A DNA stretch of 64,000 nucleotides from Paenibacillus mellifer (GTDB lineage: Bacteria; Bacillota; Bacilli; Paenibacillales; Paenibacillaceae): contig NZ_JALPRK010000021.1 in assembly GCF_023195895.1 (NCBI RefSeq), forward strand, positions 1 through 64,000. The letters run 5' to 3'. Under the pieces are notes generated by a model. The model was not told the DNA's origin. It ran no database searches and saw only the letters and a program-made list of their open reading frames with translations. Shown here in pieces: positions 43,290 through 52,381 of the stretch. The stretch's first letter is position 1, and the number at the start of each line of letters is the position of its first letter. The position numbers and the translations under genes are program-made.

Positions 43290-45530
43290 ATGAAAGAAAA
43301 AAGAATTTTATGGTTGTTAAACCATGATACCTTAAGTAAATTTGAACTCCCATTAATAAGAGATTTGGGATTTGAGATATTTACACCGAAAGTTGTTTTA
43401 AAGGAAATATTACAAGCTAGTGGATCGATTACTTACGAATATGACTGTACATTAACCTTACCCGATGAAGAGTTACAAATTTTGAATAATTATGATTTTA
43501 CCTCTGAATATGAAATGCCGCTCCAAATATCAAATATCATAAATAAATATTTTAGCACTGCGATAACATATACTGATACCTCGTTCTCGATATTAAGAAA
43601 GTTAATCCATAATTTTAAAGGCAACATCTTTTTTCGAGCTTTTGGCGTAGGGGCTTCAAGATTTAAGAATTATTCTGAATTAATCGATTGTTATTTTACA
43701 AATAGTGACAAATATAAACTTCAACAAATTAGAGGGAGATTTTGGTTCTCACAATGCTATCCTAACTTGGCTGATGTTGAAGAAAATATTTATAAAGAAA
43801 ATGCGGTATATATGCCACTCGGTCTTCCAAAAGAATTTTATGAGGTTGAAAATAAGTGGACAGGGGAATGGAATAAGCTACTATTCTTTTGTACAAGAAT
43901 AAATTATGTTCCTGAAGCCAAAAAAATCTATGATCAATTTATTGAGGATTTTAGAGGTTTCGATTATTTAATTGCCGGTAATCAGCCAGTTCCAGTTGAG
44001 GATGAGAGGGTAACAGGTTTCCTTGAGCGAGATGAACTTAATGAATTATATACAAAGTCAAAAGTTATGTATTACCATTCAACTGACACAAGACATCTTC
44101 ACTATCATCCATTAGAGGCAATGATTGCAGGCATGCCAGTTGTTTACATGGAAGGCAGTCTCTTGAGTTTTTTGGGAGGAGAACGTCAAACAGGCCGATG
44201 CAAAGATGTTAAAGAAGCTAAAAGAAAAGTACAAAGGATACTACAAAACGATACTGAATTAATAGAGGGTATCATTTCAGATCAAAAAGTTATACTTGAT
44301 AAATTTTCATACACGTATAACAAGATTTTATGGGAACAAAACTTCCTGCCGATCATAAAGGATTCCAATTTTAGTATTGAAGAACATAGGGAAGTTGCCG
44401 TTTTCATGCCGCATGAGCTAGAAAAGGGGCATATTGTCAATTATCTTGATTTAGCAAAGTCGCTAAATGTAGGACTTAAAATGATAAATGAGAATTACAA
44501 CATGGTACTTAACATTTATAAGAATGAGTTTACATTTAGTGACGATTATTTGGAGATACCTAATGATAATATCTCTATTAGAGAGTATGATTTTAAGGTG
44601 GTTTCCGCAAGCAATACCTCTAATTCCCTAGATTTGATGTTTAAAGATAAATCACTATGGTTTTCAAAATATATTATGCCTGTAGACTATGCTAAAAATT
44701 TTGTGGACGCGGACATGTGGTTATTTCTTTACGGTCAACTTGAACATCCTATAGCTCCGATAAAACCATATGGATTATATATTGAGAATATTGGTGAGCG
44801 TTTTTACAGAGCAATATCTCCAATTGAAATTTCAAATTTAAAGAATGCTTCCTTTATATTTACCCACTCACAACAAGTAAAGAAAGAGTTGGTAAAACAT
44901 ATTGGTATAAGAGAAGATAAAATTTATTTAATTCCATTTGTAGCATCAGAGAAAAAAAATAATACTTATTTAGAGTTGGATAGTGATTTTGTTCTTGTGG
45001 AAATGGATTTAAAAAAACCTGACTTAGTAACAAAGTACTTCAATGATATATGTGACTATTTTAGACTCGTTAATAATGGACATAAAATTAAAATATATTT
45101 AAATAATATTAGTGCAAATCAATCTAATTATAAATTGGTTGATGATTTAAACGAATTTGTACAATCTTCTGAGTTACTAAAAAACAATATTTATTTGTAT
45201 GTAAATCTTGATAAGGGGACATACGAAGCTCTTTATGCACGAGCTTCAATGGTAATCTTCCCGTATAATATCGAAAATATATCCTTTAAAGTCTCATTAG
45301 CAGCTAACTATTCTAAAAAAATCTATTTACATGACTTTTTATTTTATAGGGATATAGAAAAAGAACTATCGAGTACCCTTTTTAATTACACTAAATTCAA
45401 TTTGAATAAAAATGTTATCGCTGAGGTATTAATAAAAAATGATAAAAACGAGAAAATTGTGTCGACTCTAAATATAGAAATGCCAATTAGTGATGATATA
45501 GTAGCAAATATATGGAGGGAGTTGTTATGA
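43290..45530 (+). CDS. Large glycosyltransferase-like protein
   Basis: A 746-residue protein, very AT-rich, apparently built of two GT-B-like halves. The first (about 1-360) has FFRAFGVGASRF, YMPLGLPKEFYE and HYHPLEAMIAGMPVVYMEG, the last being a typical nucleotide-sugar-binding region of GT4-like enzymes. The second half (about 365-746) looks like another B-fold (LIPFVASEK, YEALYARASMVIFPYN) with poorer motifs. It probably adds one or more sugars to the repeat unit. It overlaps the next gene by 4 bp (ATGA). Confidence 0.7.
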   Translation: MKEKRILWLLNHDTLSKFELPLIRDLGFEIFTPKVVLKEILQASGSITYEYDCTLTLPDEELQILNNYDFTSEYEMPLQISNIINKYFSTAITYTDTSFSILRKLIHNFKGNIFFRAFGVGASRFKNYSELIDCYFTNSDKYKLQQIRGRFWFSQCYPNLADVEENIYKENAVYMPLGLPKEFYEVENKWTGEWNKLLFFCTRINYVPEAKKIYDQFIEDFRGFDYLIAGNQPVPVEDERVTGFLERDELNELYTKSKVMYYHSTDTRHLHYHPLEAMIAGMPVVYMEGSLLSFLGGERQTGRCKDVKEAKRKVQRILQNDTELIEGIISDQKVILDKFSYTYNKILWEQNFLPIIKDSNFSIEEHREVAVFMPHELEKGHIVNYLDLAKSLNVGLKMINENYNMVLNIYKNEFTFSDDYLEIPNDNISIREYDFKVVSASNTSNSLDLMFKDKSLWFSKYIMPVDYAKNFVDADMWLFLYGQLEHPIAPIKPYGLYIENIGERFYRAISPIEISNLKNASFIFTHSQQVKKELVKHIGIREDKIYLIPFVASEKKNNTYLELDSDFVLVEMDLKKPDLVTKYFNDICDYFRLVNNGHKIKIYLNNISANQSNYKLVDDLNEFVQSSELLKNNIYLYVNLDKGTYEALYARASMVIFPYNIENISFKVSLAANYSKKIYLHDFLFYRDIEKELSSTLFNYTKFNLNKNVIAEVLIKNDKNEKIVSTLNIEMPISDDIVANIWRELL

Positions 45531-47104
45531 AGAAGATAGGTATTTTTTTGGGGTTTCAACCTGGCTCCAACCTTACAACTGAAGGTATTGGAAGACTCCT
45601 TGCATTTATTCTTAAAGAAAGTAAAAAAGATAGTATAACAATTTTTTGCCCTAAGTGGCTAAGATATTCAGTTGAAAAATTGTTTGAAGATAATAAAATT
45701 TCGTTAGATCGCTTTGAAATAGTTTCTACTCAAAATGTTCCTTTTGGAGTTAAAGTTAAAAATTATTTAAAAGAACGACGCACTCCCAAAGTTCAATTCT
45801 CAAAAATTAGTCATTTAGTTAATAAACTAAAAAGAAAGTTTATTGATTTTGTTAGGAATATAATCTCGAATTTTTTTAGTACAACTTCAGTTTGGTTATT
45901 ATTAATTAAGACCATCCTATTAGTTGTATCTTCAGTTGTTTTGTCTCCTATACTAGTATTGTCGGGGATTATTTGGTTTATATTTTCATTTTTATCATTT
46001 ATTGGAAGAAGAATAAGAAAAACCACACCTGTTAATAGGATAGCCAAAAAATTAAAACAATCTATTGATATTATAAAGGGTTCTGTATATCAATTGGTAA
46101 TCGATAACGAATTAAATCGAGTTGTAGGAATAATTAACAGAAGGAAAGATATAAGGGTATGCTTCATTCCTTCAATGATTTGGCCCCAAATTGTTAACTT
46201 GAATTGCAAAAAGGTTCTTGCTGCACCTGATATAGTATTTTATGATTTTCCAACTCAATTTATAGGAGTAGGGGAAGTTCATGATCGTATTAGAAAAAGC
46301 ATTGCTGTAGCCGACCACTTGATTTGTTATAGCGAACAAGTGAAAAATGATCACTTGGTTAATAAATGCGGTGTAGACCCAAGTAAAGTGACTGTTATTA
46401 AACATGCAAATATTGATATGTACGAGCACATCAAAGTATCTAAATCGCTTCAACGTTATTATTCTGAAAAGCAAAACGCTAAACAAATCATTAATAGATA
46501 CGTTACTTCCACTCTCTCGACAGGGCACGTACTTTATAATGTGGATATAGAAAATCTGGACTATGTCATATATTCATCGCAATTTAGACCACATAAAAAC
46601 ATTCCTAATCTTATCAAATCAATAAGAATATTAAATATTGATTTGCAAACTAACATTAAATTAATAGTTACCGGTGACTTTCGTTTCGACAGAGAATTGG
46701 TTGACTTTTGTAGAGATAACCATTTGGATAATGATATTTTCATCATAAGTAATATGAGTTCCGAATTACTAGCAGCATTTAATTGTTTTGCAAAAGTAGC
46801 AGTAAATCCGACATTGTTTGAAGGAGGCTTTCCTTTCACTTTTTCCGAGGCTTATTCAGTTGGGACTCCTTCAGTTATGAGTAGTATCCCAGCAGTAATA
46901 GAAGAAATTGAAGACGTTCAGTTGCAAAGGAAAATGCTATTTGATCCGTATGATCCGTATTCCATAGCAACTAAAATTGAGTGGGCTTTCCAGAATTCAG
47001 AAGAACTATTTTTTTGTCAAAGTTCACTTTATCAAAAATTTAGCAAAAGAAATTGGGAGCAGGTTGCCTCGGAATATAACAAAGTTTTCAATAAATTAAT
47101 GTAG
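45527..47104 (+). CDS. GT4-type glycosyltransferase with internal membrane segments
   Basis: 525 residues. The C-terminal part (about 350-525) carries YIYSSQFRPHKN-like and NPTLFEGGFPFTFSEAYSVGTPSVMSS motifs (the latter around residue 430), a clear GT4 donor-binding region with its E-x7-E pair. Unusually, about residues 115-165 form two adjacent hydrophobic helices inside the acceptor half, so the enzyme is likely membrane-tethered. The ATG at 45527, behind GGAGGGAG, overlaps the previous stop by 4 bp; an in-frame ATG at 45512 would leave that site inside the gene. Confidence 0.75.
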   Translation: MKKIGIFLGFQPGSNLTTEGIGRLLAFILKESKKDSITIFCPKWLRYSVEKLFEDNKISLDRFEIVSTQNVPFGVKVKNYLKERRTPKVQFSKISHLVNKLKRKFIDFVRNIISNFFSTTSVWLLLIKTILLVVSSVVLSPILVLSGIIWFIFSFLSFIGRRIRKTTPVNRIAKKLKQSIDIIKGSVYQLVIDNELNRVVGIINRRKDIRVCFIPSMIWPQIVNLNCKKVLAAPDIVFYDFPTQFIGVGEVHDRIRKSIAVADHLICYSEQVKNDHLVNKCGVDPSKVTVIKHANIDMYEHIKVSKSLQRYYSEKQNAKQIINRYVTSTLSTGHVLYNVDIENLDYVIYSSQFRPHKNIPNLIKSIRILNIDLQTNIKLIVTGDFRFDRELVDFCRDNHLDNDIFIISNMSSELLAAFNCFAKVAVNPTLFEGGFPFTFSEAYSVGTPSVMSSIPAVIEEIEDVQLQRKMLFDPYDPYSIATKIEWAFQNSEELFFCQSSLYQKFSKRNWEQVASEYNKVFNKLM

Positions 47105-47112
47105 GTGATTTG

Positions 47113-47676
47113 ATGAAAAAAATATTCTTCTGTTCAGTGATTCTCTATATTTTTTTTAACACCATCACGGCCAGTGCATCCGCCTCAGCAAATGTAACTA
47201 TTTCAGTTAATTCTAAAAGTCAATATAGTAAAACATTTACTGCCGATGTTAATGTGTTATATAAAAATAAGGAATTGTATAATGATAATGTTTTTCTATC
47301 CTATCATGTTTTTGATAGTAATCATCAGTTGATTCGTTGGGAAGGGGAGAGATTTCCCTTCAAGCTAGATTCAAAGAATGATGTAACAGTAAGTTTACAA
47401 GTTGATATATCATCAGACTTAAAACAAATGAACAAACAAGAAGCGTATGTCGAATTTGATTTGGTTGATGAAGAGCATGCCTTTTGGTATTCAACGAAAC
47501 CAGAAATTAATCTATATACTGAACAAATAAAATATAGTAATAATATTTACTTGGAATTTTATTATACGTTATCCAACGCATATAATGAAAATCGTGTGAT
47601 ATTTATTGGAAACTTAATTTTTTTAATCGTATTAATGACTGGATTATTTTATTGGAGAATGAAGTTAAATCGTTGA
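47113..47676 (+). CDS. Secreted, membrane-anchored protein of unknown function
   Basis: 187 residues: signal peptide (about 1-22, ending near TASASA), a beta-rich extracellular domain, and one C-terminal transmembrane helix (about 163-182) followed by RMKLNR. No family recognised; the extracellular part resembles Wzt/Wzx-type carbohydrate-binding beta-sandwiches only in general character. It is 8 bp after the glycosyltransferase and ends the AT-rich block, so it may help glycan attachment or export. ATG 47113 is used rather than the TTG at 47110, behind GTAGGTGA. Confidence 0.6.
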   Translation: MKKIFFCSVILYIFFNTITASASASANVTISVNSKSQYSKTFTADVNVLYKNKELYNDNVFLSYHVFDSNHQLIRWEGERFPFKLDSKNDVTVSLQVDISSDLKQMNKQEAYVEFDLVDEEHAFWYSTKPEINLYTEQIKYSNNIYLEFYYTLSNAYNENRVIFIGNLIFLIVLMTGLFYWRMKLNR

Positions 47677-47681
47677 CTGCA

Positions 47682-47816
47682 ATGTATAAGGAAGGCGGTA
47701 CATGGGCCCGAAAGCATGATCTTGTACACATCAACGAAATTAGACCGGGGGGGACTCTTGGTCTTTTCTCATACGCTGAAATTGACGGGAAAAAAGACTT
47801 ATTAAAACTCATATGA
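47682..47816 (+). other. Short open frame in a 359-bp gap, possible gene remnant
   Basis: A 44-codon frame (begins MYKEGGTWARKHD) without a ribosome site, at the boundary where the AT-rich block ends and rmlA begins. The remaining gap to 48035 is AT-rich with no recognised promoter or hairpin. It may be debris of a gene lost during recombination. Confidence 0.25.
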
Positions 47817-48035
47817 AAGGCACCACCTAACGTAACAATTTATTGAAAGAGATTAATATCCTAAGAGTCTTGTATGGAAATATTCTTTATATTGCTCAAG
47901 AAGATATCCAAATTGGTGAGGAGAAACAAACCTTTTTAATAACATGCTAGATTCAATGTACGAATCATCACGGTAGTATTGAACATTCAATATCGCAAGT
48001 TGAATTGATAATACAGGATAAAGGGGCATCGTTAA

Positions 48036-48779
48036 ATGAAAGCCATCATCCTAGCCGGCGGGACAGGCTCCCGCCTATATCCCTTAACTAAAGTCACCAA
48101 CAAACACCTTCTCCCCGTGGGGAAATACCCCATGGTTTTCCATGCTGTCCATAAGTTGAAACAAGCCGGGCTCACCGATATCCTCTTAGTTACCGGTAAA
48201 GAGCATATGGGGGATGTCGTAAGTTTACTCGGCAGTGGCAGTGAAATGGGGGTTTCATTCACTTATAAAGTTCAAGATGAAGCGGGTGGGATAGCCCAAG
48301 CCCTTGGATTGGCCGAGCAGTTTGTGGGTGAGGATCTAATGGTCGTTATCCTCGGTGACAATGTGTTTGCTGATGATATCACTCCGTCAGTAAATCATTT
48401 TAAACATCAAAAGACAGGAGCAAAAATCCTACTTCAGAAAGTCCCAGACCCTACTAGATTCGGGGTACCTGAACTTGAAGGAGAGCGAATCGTCTCCATT
48501 GAAGAGAAGCCCCAGAATCCTAAGTCTAATTATGCGGTGACAGGCATCTATATGTTTGATCATCATGTATTTGAGATTATCCGATCCCTAAAGCCGTCTG
48601 CCCGTGGAGAATTGGAAATCACGGATGTGAACAATGCATATATTAAACGTGGGGAGCTCACTTATGACATCCTACAAGGCTGGTGGACGGATGCTGGGAC
48701 ACATGAATCCTTGGCGCGAGCCAATGAACTCGCCCAAGATTTAATGTTTGGTGAAGAGTTTGGCAAACTCAAACGGTAG
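48036..48779 (+). CDS. rmlA: Glucose-1-phosphate thymidylyltransferase
   Basis: A 247-residue nucleotidyltransferase of the short RmlA type. The signature ILAGGTGSRLYPLTKVTNKHLLP lies at residues 5-27; VILGDNVF and GWWTDAGTHESL are further landmarks. It makes dTDP-glucose, the first step to dTDP-L-rhamnose. RBS is AAAGGGGC. It heads the rmlACBD operon, with 17 bp to rmlC. Confidence 0.94.
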   Translation: MKAIILAGGTGSRLYPLTKVTNKHLLPVGKYPMVFHAVHKLKQAGLTDILLVTGKEHMGDVVSLLGSGSEMGVSFTYKVQDEAGGIAQALGLAEQFVGEDLMVVILGDNVFADDITPSVNHFKHQKTGAKILLQKVPDPTRFGVPELEGERIVSIEEKPQNPKSNYAVTGIYMFDHHVFEIIRSLKPSARGELEITDVNNAYIKRGELTYDILQGWWTDAGTHESLARANELAQDLMFGEEFGKLKR

Positions 48780-48796
48780 AGCAGGAGGGGCGGGAT

Positions 48797-49345
48797 ATGA
48801 GGATGAGTCCGCTTAAGTTGAAAGGCGCGATGTTGCTGGAACCGGTGGTACATGGGGATCACCGGGGTTTTTTTATGGAAAGTTATAATCAATCCGAGAT
48901 GAAGAAACTTGGATTAACCTTTGATTTTATCCAAGATAATCAGTCATTGTCCGCTGAACCGGGAGTTCTGAGAGGTCTGCATTATCAATTGCAGCCTAAA
49001 GCTCAAACGAAGCTAATCCGAGTATTAGCTGGAGCCATTTATGACGTGATTCTGGATATACGCCGGAGTTCGCCGACGTTTGGTCAATGGGTGGGGGTTA
49101 TCCTTAGCGAACATAACAAACGTCAATTATTGGTGCCAAAGGGCTTTGCACACGGGTTCTGCACCCTTGTGCCAAACACCCAAGTTTTCTATAAAGTAGA
49201 CGAATACTACTCGCCGGAACATGATCGAGGCATATTATGGAATGATCAGGCTTTAAACATCGATTGGCCGGTTAGTGAGCCGTTGCTTTCGGACAAAGAC
49301 CGGAGGCATCCGACATTCGTGGAAGCGGAAATGAATTTTGATTAG
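48797..49345 (+). CDS. rmlC: dTDP-4-dehydrorhamnose 3,5-epimerase
   Basis: A 182-residue cupin. HGDHRGFFMESYN, LRGLHYQ (catalytic His) and PKGFAHGFCTL are the RmlC landmarks. It epimerises C3 and C5 of the 4-keto sugar made by RmlB. The ATG at 48797 follows AGGAGGGGCGGG; an ATG two codons later is an alternative. Confidence 0.95.
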   Translation: MRMSPLKLKGAMLLEPVVHGDHRGFFMESYNQSEMKKLGLTFDFIQDNQSLSAEPGVLRGLHYQLQPKAQTKLIRVLAGAIYDVILDIRRSSPTFGQWVGVILSEHNKRQLLVPKGFAHGFCTLVPNTQVFYKVDEYYSPEHDRGILWNDQALNIDWPVSEPLLSDKDRRHPTFVEAEMNFD

Positions 49346-49358
49346 GAGGATTCCTTTC

Positions 49359-50381
49359 ATGAAACTTCTCGTTACAGGTGGTGCCGGGTTTATCGGCAGC
49401 AACTTTGTTTTATATATGCTGAAACAGCATCCGGAATACAAGATGGTGAATGTGGATGCACTTACTTATGCCGGAAACCTGGAAAACCTGAAATCAGTGG
49501 AATGCCATCCGAACCATACCTTCGTGAAGGCGGATATAACGGACACTAAGGCAATGGATGAGTTAATTGGCCAAGACGTTGATATTGTCGTCAACTTTGC
49601 GGCTGAGTCGCATGTGGATCGTAGTATCTTGGAGCCGGATATTTTTGTGAAGACGAATGTGCTGGGGACACAAGTACTGCTTGATGCGGCGAAAAAGCAT
49701 GGAGTCAAGAAGTTCGTTCAAGTATCTACGGATGAGGTTTATGGAACGTTGGGTGAAACCGGATTGTTTACGGAAGAGACGCCGCTTGCTCCGAACAGTC
49801 CTTATTCGGCAAGCAAGGCCGGCGGGGACCTGTTAGTTCGCGCATATCATGAGACCTTCGGACTTCCCGTAATTATCACGCGCTGTTCCAATAATTACGG
49901 ACCGTATCAATTCCCGGAAAAGCTGATTCCGTTGATGATTTCCAAAGCCTTGTCTGATGCGCCGTTACCTGTTTATGGCGACGGACTAAATATCCGTGAC
50001 TGGTTGTACGTTGAGGATCACTGCAGTGCGATCGATCTCGTCATTCATCAAGGACGTGATGGCGAAGTTTACAATATTGGCGGAAATAATGAGCGAACCA
50101 ATCTGCATATTGTCCGTACGATTCTGGAGCAACTCGGCAAGCCAGAATCTTTGATTAAACATGTGGAGGATCGCCCAGGGCATGATCGCCGTTATGGTAT
50201 CGATCCGACGAAGACGATGAAGGAGCTTGGTTGGAAGCCAAAGCACTCGTTTGAGTCTGGAATTAAGGAAACCATTCGTTGGTATCTGGACAACAAGGAA
50301 TGGTGGACCCAAATTCAAACAGGGGCGTACCAGGAGTATTACGCCAAACAATACGGCAACCGTTTGGGTGAGTCATCATGA
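49359..50381 (+). CDS. rmlB: dTDP-glucose 4,6-dehydratase
   Basis: A 340-residue short-chain dehydrogenase. TGGAGFIGSNFV binds NAD; NFAAESHVDRS, STDEVYGTLG and YSASKAGGD (catalytic Tyr/Lys) are typical. It makes dTDP-4-keto-6-deoxyglucose. The ATG at 49359 is behind AGGAGGATTCC, which lies just past the rmlC stop. It overlaps rmlD by 4 bp. Confidence 0.97.
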   Translation: MKLLVTGGAGFIGSNFVLYMLKQHPEYKMVNVDALTYAGNLENLKSVECHPNHTFVKADITDTKAMDELIGQDVDIVVNFAAESHVDRSILEPDIFVKTNVLGTQVLLDAAKKHGVKKFVQVSTDEVYGTLGETGLFTEETPLAPNSPYSASKAGGDLLVRAYHETFGLPVIITRCSNNYGPYQFPEKLIPLMISKALSDAPLPVYGDGLNIRDWLYVEDHCSAIDLVIHQGRDGEVYNIGGNNERTNLHIVRTILEQLGKPESLIKHVEDRPGHDRRYGIDPTKTMKELGWKPKHSFESGIKETIRWYLDNKEWWTQIQTGAYQEYYAKQYGNRLGESS

Positions 50382-51265
50382 GAGTGCTTGTCACTGGTGC
50401 AGGGGGGCAGTTAGGCAAAGATGTGGTTCGTCTCTTTGATCAGGCGGGACATCAGGTGCTTCCTTGTGATCGTGATACACTTGACATTACTAATGGCGAG
50501 ATATGTTTGGTGAAGGTTGCCGAATTTAAACCGGATGTTGTGATCCACTGTGCGGCCTACACTGCTGTTGATCAGGCGGAAACCGATATAGATACGGCTT
50601 ACGCAGTCAATACGGTGGGAACCCGAAATATGGTTCTGGCTGCCGAGAAGGTGAAAGCTAAGTTTTGCTACATCAGCACGGATTACGTTTTCGATGGAAC
50701 TGCTAGTTCCCCTTACCACGAATACGATAACACTAACCCCCAAAGCGTCTATGGGAAGTCGAAACGAGCCGGAGAAATTTTGGTTCAGAGTTTGTCTTCT
50801 GCCTTTTTTATAGTGCGGACTTCCTGGGTGTATGGCTTACATGGAAACAACTTTGTGAAAACGATGCTTAAGCTTGGCCAAGAGAAGTCACTGCTCAACG
50901 TAGTGGACGATCAAAAAGGCTCGCCGACCTACACCCTCGATTTGGCCGGATTCCTATTGGAGTTGGTCCAGACAGAGAAATATGGCATTTACCATACTTC
51001 TAATGCTGGGGAATGCACCTGGTATGAGTTCGCGAAGGCGATTTTTGCAGAAGCTGAAAATATATTAGGAACTTCCTTTTCTGTGAAGGTAGAAGCTTGC
51101 ACCACAGAGGATTTTCCGCGTCCTGCCCCTAGACCGCGAAACTCCGTGATGGAACGTCTGTCCATTCGGACCAACGGCTTGACTGACTTGCGGCCATGGA
51201 TGGAAGGGTTGCAGGCATTTTTGCACGAATGGAAGAGATCCGAAATAGCAAGGCCCGAAGCATAA
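50378..51265 (+). CDS. rmlD: dTDP-4-dehydrorhamnose reductase
   Basis: A 295-residue reductase. VTGAGGQLGKDV, HCAAYTAVDQAE, STDYVFDG and YGKSKRAGE are RmlD landmarks. It completes dTDP-L-rhamnose. The ATG overlaps the rmlB stop (ATGA), so translation is coupled. A perfect hairpin terminator follows the stop. Confidence 0.96.
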   Translation: MRVLVTGAGGQLGKDVVRLFDQAGHQVLPCDRDTLDITNGEICLVKVAEFKPDVVIHCAAYTAVDQAETDIDTAYAVNTVGTRNMVLAAEKVKAKFCYISTDYVFDGTASSPYHEYDNTNPQSVYGKSKRAGEILVQSLSSAFFIVRTSWVYGLHGNNFVKTMLKLGQEKSLLNVVDDQKGSPTYTLDLAGFLLELVQTEKYGIYHTSNAGECTWYEFAKAIFAEAENILGTSFSVKVEACTTEDFPRPAPRPRNSVMERLSIRTNGLTDLRPWMEGLQAFLHEWKRSEIARPEA

Positions 51266-51303
51266 AAATCGCTGAAGCCATTTTAGGCTCAGCGATTTTT
51301 GCT
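51264..51303. terminator. Bidirectional terminator after rmlD
   Basis: AAAAATCGCTGAAGCC / GGCTCAGCGATTTTT, a near-perfect 15-bp stem with A and T flanks. It serves both rmlD and the convergent acyltransferase, whose stop lies within it. Confidence 0.92.
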
Positions 51304-52344
51304 TTTGATCGCCTTTACGAATCTGATCTCCCAAACCCGATACGAAACACGCGAAACCATAACGGAAATAAGCAGCGATACCCCGGTAAAACCCACCCAC
51401 AACACGTACGAATTGAGATGCTCTAACCCGAACAGGGGAATCAGCCTCTTAACGGGAAACATCACAACCGTATGCCACAAATACAAACTATAACTGATAT
51501 TCCCTAAGTATTGAAATGCCCGGCTTTTCATTAGCTTTGTAAGCGCGCCTTCTTCACAAAGCACTGTGAAAAAGAACAGGAAGCTGAAAATCAAAGAAAG
51601 CGACAAGCTCCAGAAATTATTTGGATCATAAACCAAGAACGAAATCAGCAAAAAAATAACACCATTGAGGAAAAACCAGGATTGGTACTTGTATCTTATT
51701 CGTACGGAAATCCGATCGAAATATAAGCATAATAGAATCCCAACAACGAAGTAAAGCATGACCGGATGTTTATAAATCAAGAAGATAGATGCTACAGCGG
51801 CAGAAGATAGGCATAAAAATTTCATCAAAGTCGATGTGGTCCGGGCTCCAAAATAAAAAACAGAGATAATTATATAAAAAGCAAACTCAAAGCTAAGCGA
51901 CCAAGCGACGATCTGTGCCGCTGGCAGATCGAATATCCCCGGCAGCATGAATAAGTTCGAAACAAAGTGGAGGATATACTGCGTTAAAGTGAGATCCGTC
52001 AGCCATTCATAGTGAATGATGGGCCCAACGGTGAATATGAATAAATGGATGACTAGAAAGACGGGATATATCCGCAGCACGCGATGAAGTATAAAACGTC
52101 TGACGTTGCCGCTCCGAATCAAGCTTTGTAGAATCAAGTATCCGCTAATGATAAAAAATATATTTACTGCAAATGGACCTGCGTACTCAATCTGGGCAAA
52201 AGGGATTTCCTTCAGGTAATGGGATGTCGTCATTCCCGTGTACCCATGGTACAGGACCACAGCTAAAGCTAACAGTCCCCTTAAACCATTGATGGTCAGG
52301 TTCCTACCTGAGTTCTTGCTGTATAGTGATTCAATGGTCAACAT
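51289..52344 (-). CDS. Acyltransferase family 3 membrane protein
   Basis: A 351-residue protein with about ten transmembrane segments. NGLRGLLALAVVLYHGY near residue 18 contains the Arg and His typical of Acyltransferase_3 proteins, which O-acetylate or otherwise acylate surface sugars. It is presumably a modifier of the cluster's glycan. The ATG at 52344 is preferred over a GTG two codons earlier because GGAG would otherwise abut it. It is read against the rml operon and follows the second acyltransferase by 38 bp. Confidence 0.85.
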   Translation of the reverse strand: MLTIESLYSKNSGRNLTINGLRGLLALAVVLYHGYTGMTTSHYLKEIPFAQIEYAGPFAVNIFFIISGYLILQSLIRSGNVRRFILHRVLRIYPVFLVIHLFIFTVGPIIHYEWLTDLTLTQYILHFVSNLFMLPGIFDLPAAQIVAWSLSFEFAFYIIISVFYFGARTTSTLMKFLCLSSAAVASIFLIYKHPVMLYFVVGILLCLYFDRISVRIRYKYQSWFFLNGVIFLLISFLVYDPNNFWSLSLSLIFSFLFFFTVLCEEGALTKLMKSRAFQYLGNISYSLYLWHTVVMFPVKRLIPLFGLEHLNSYVLWVGFTGVSLLISVMVSRVSYRVWEIRFVKAIKSKNR

Positions 52345-52381
52345 CTTCACTCCAGTCCAACCTAAGTGGATTTCCGCAGGA

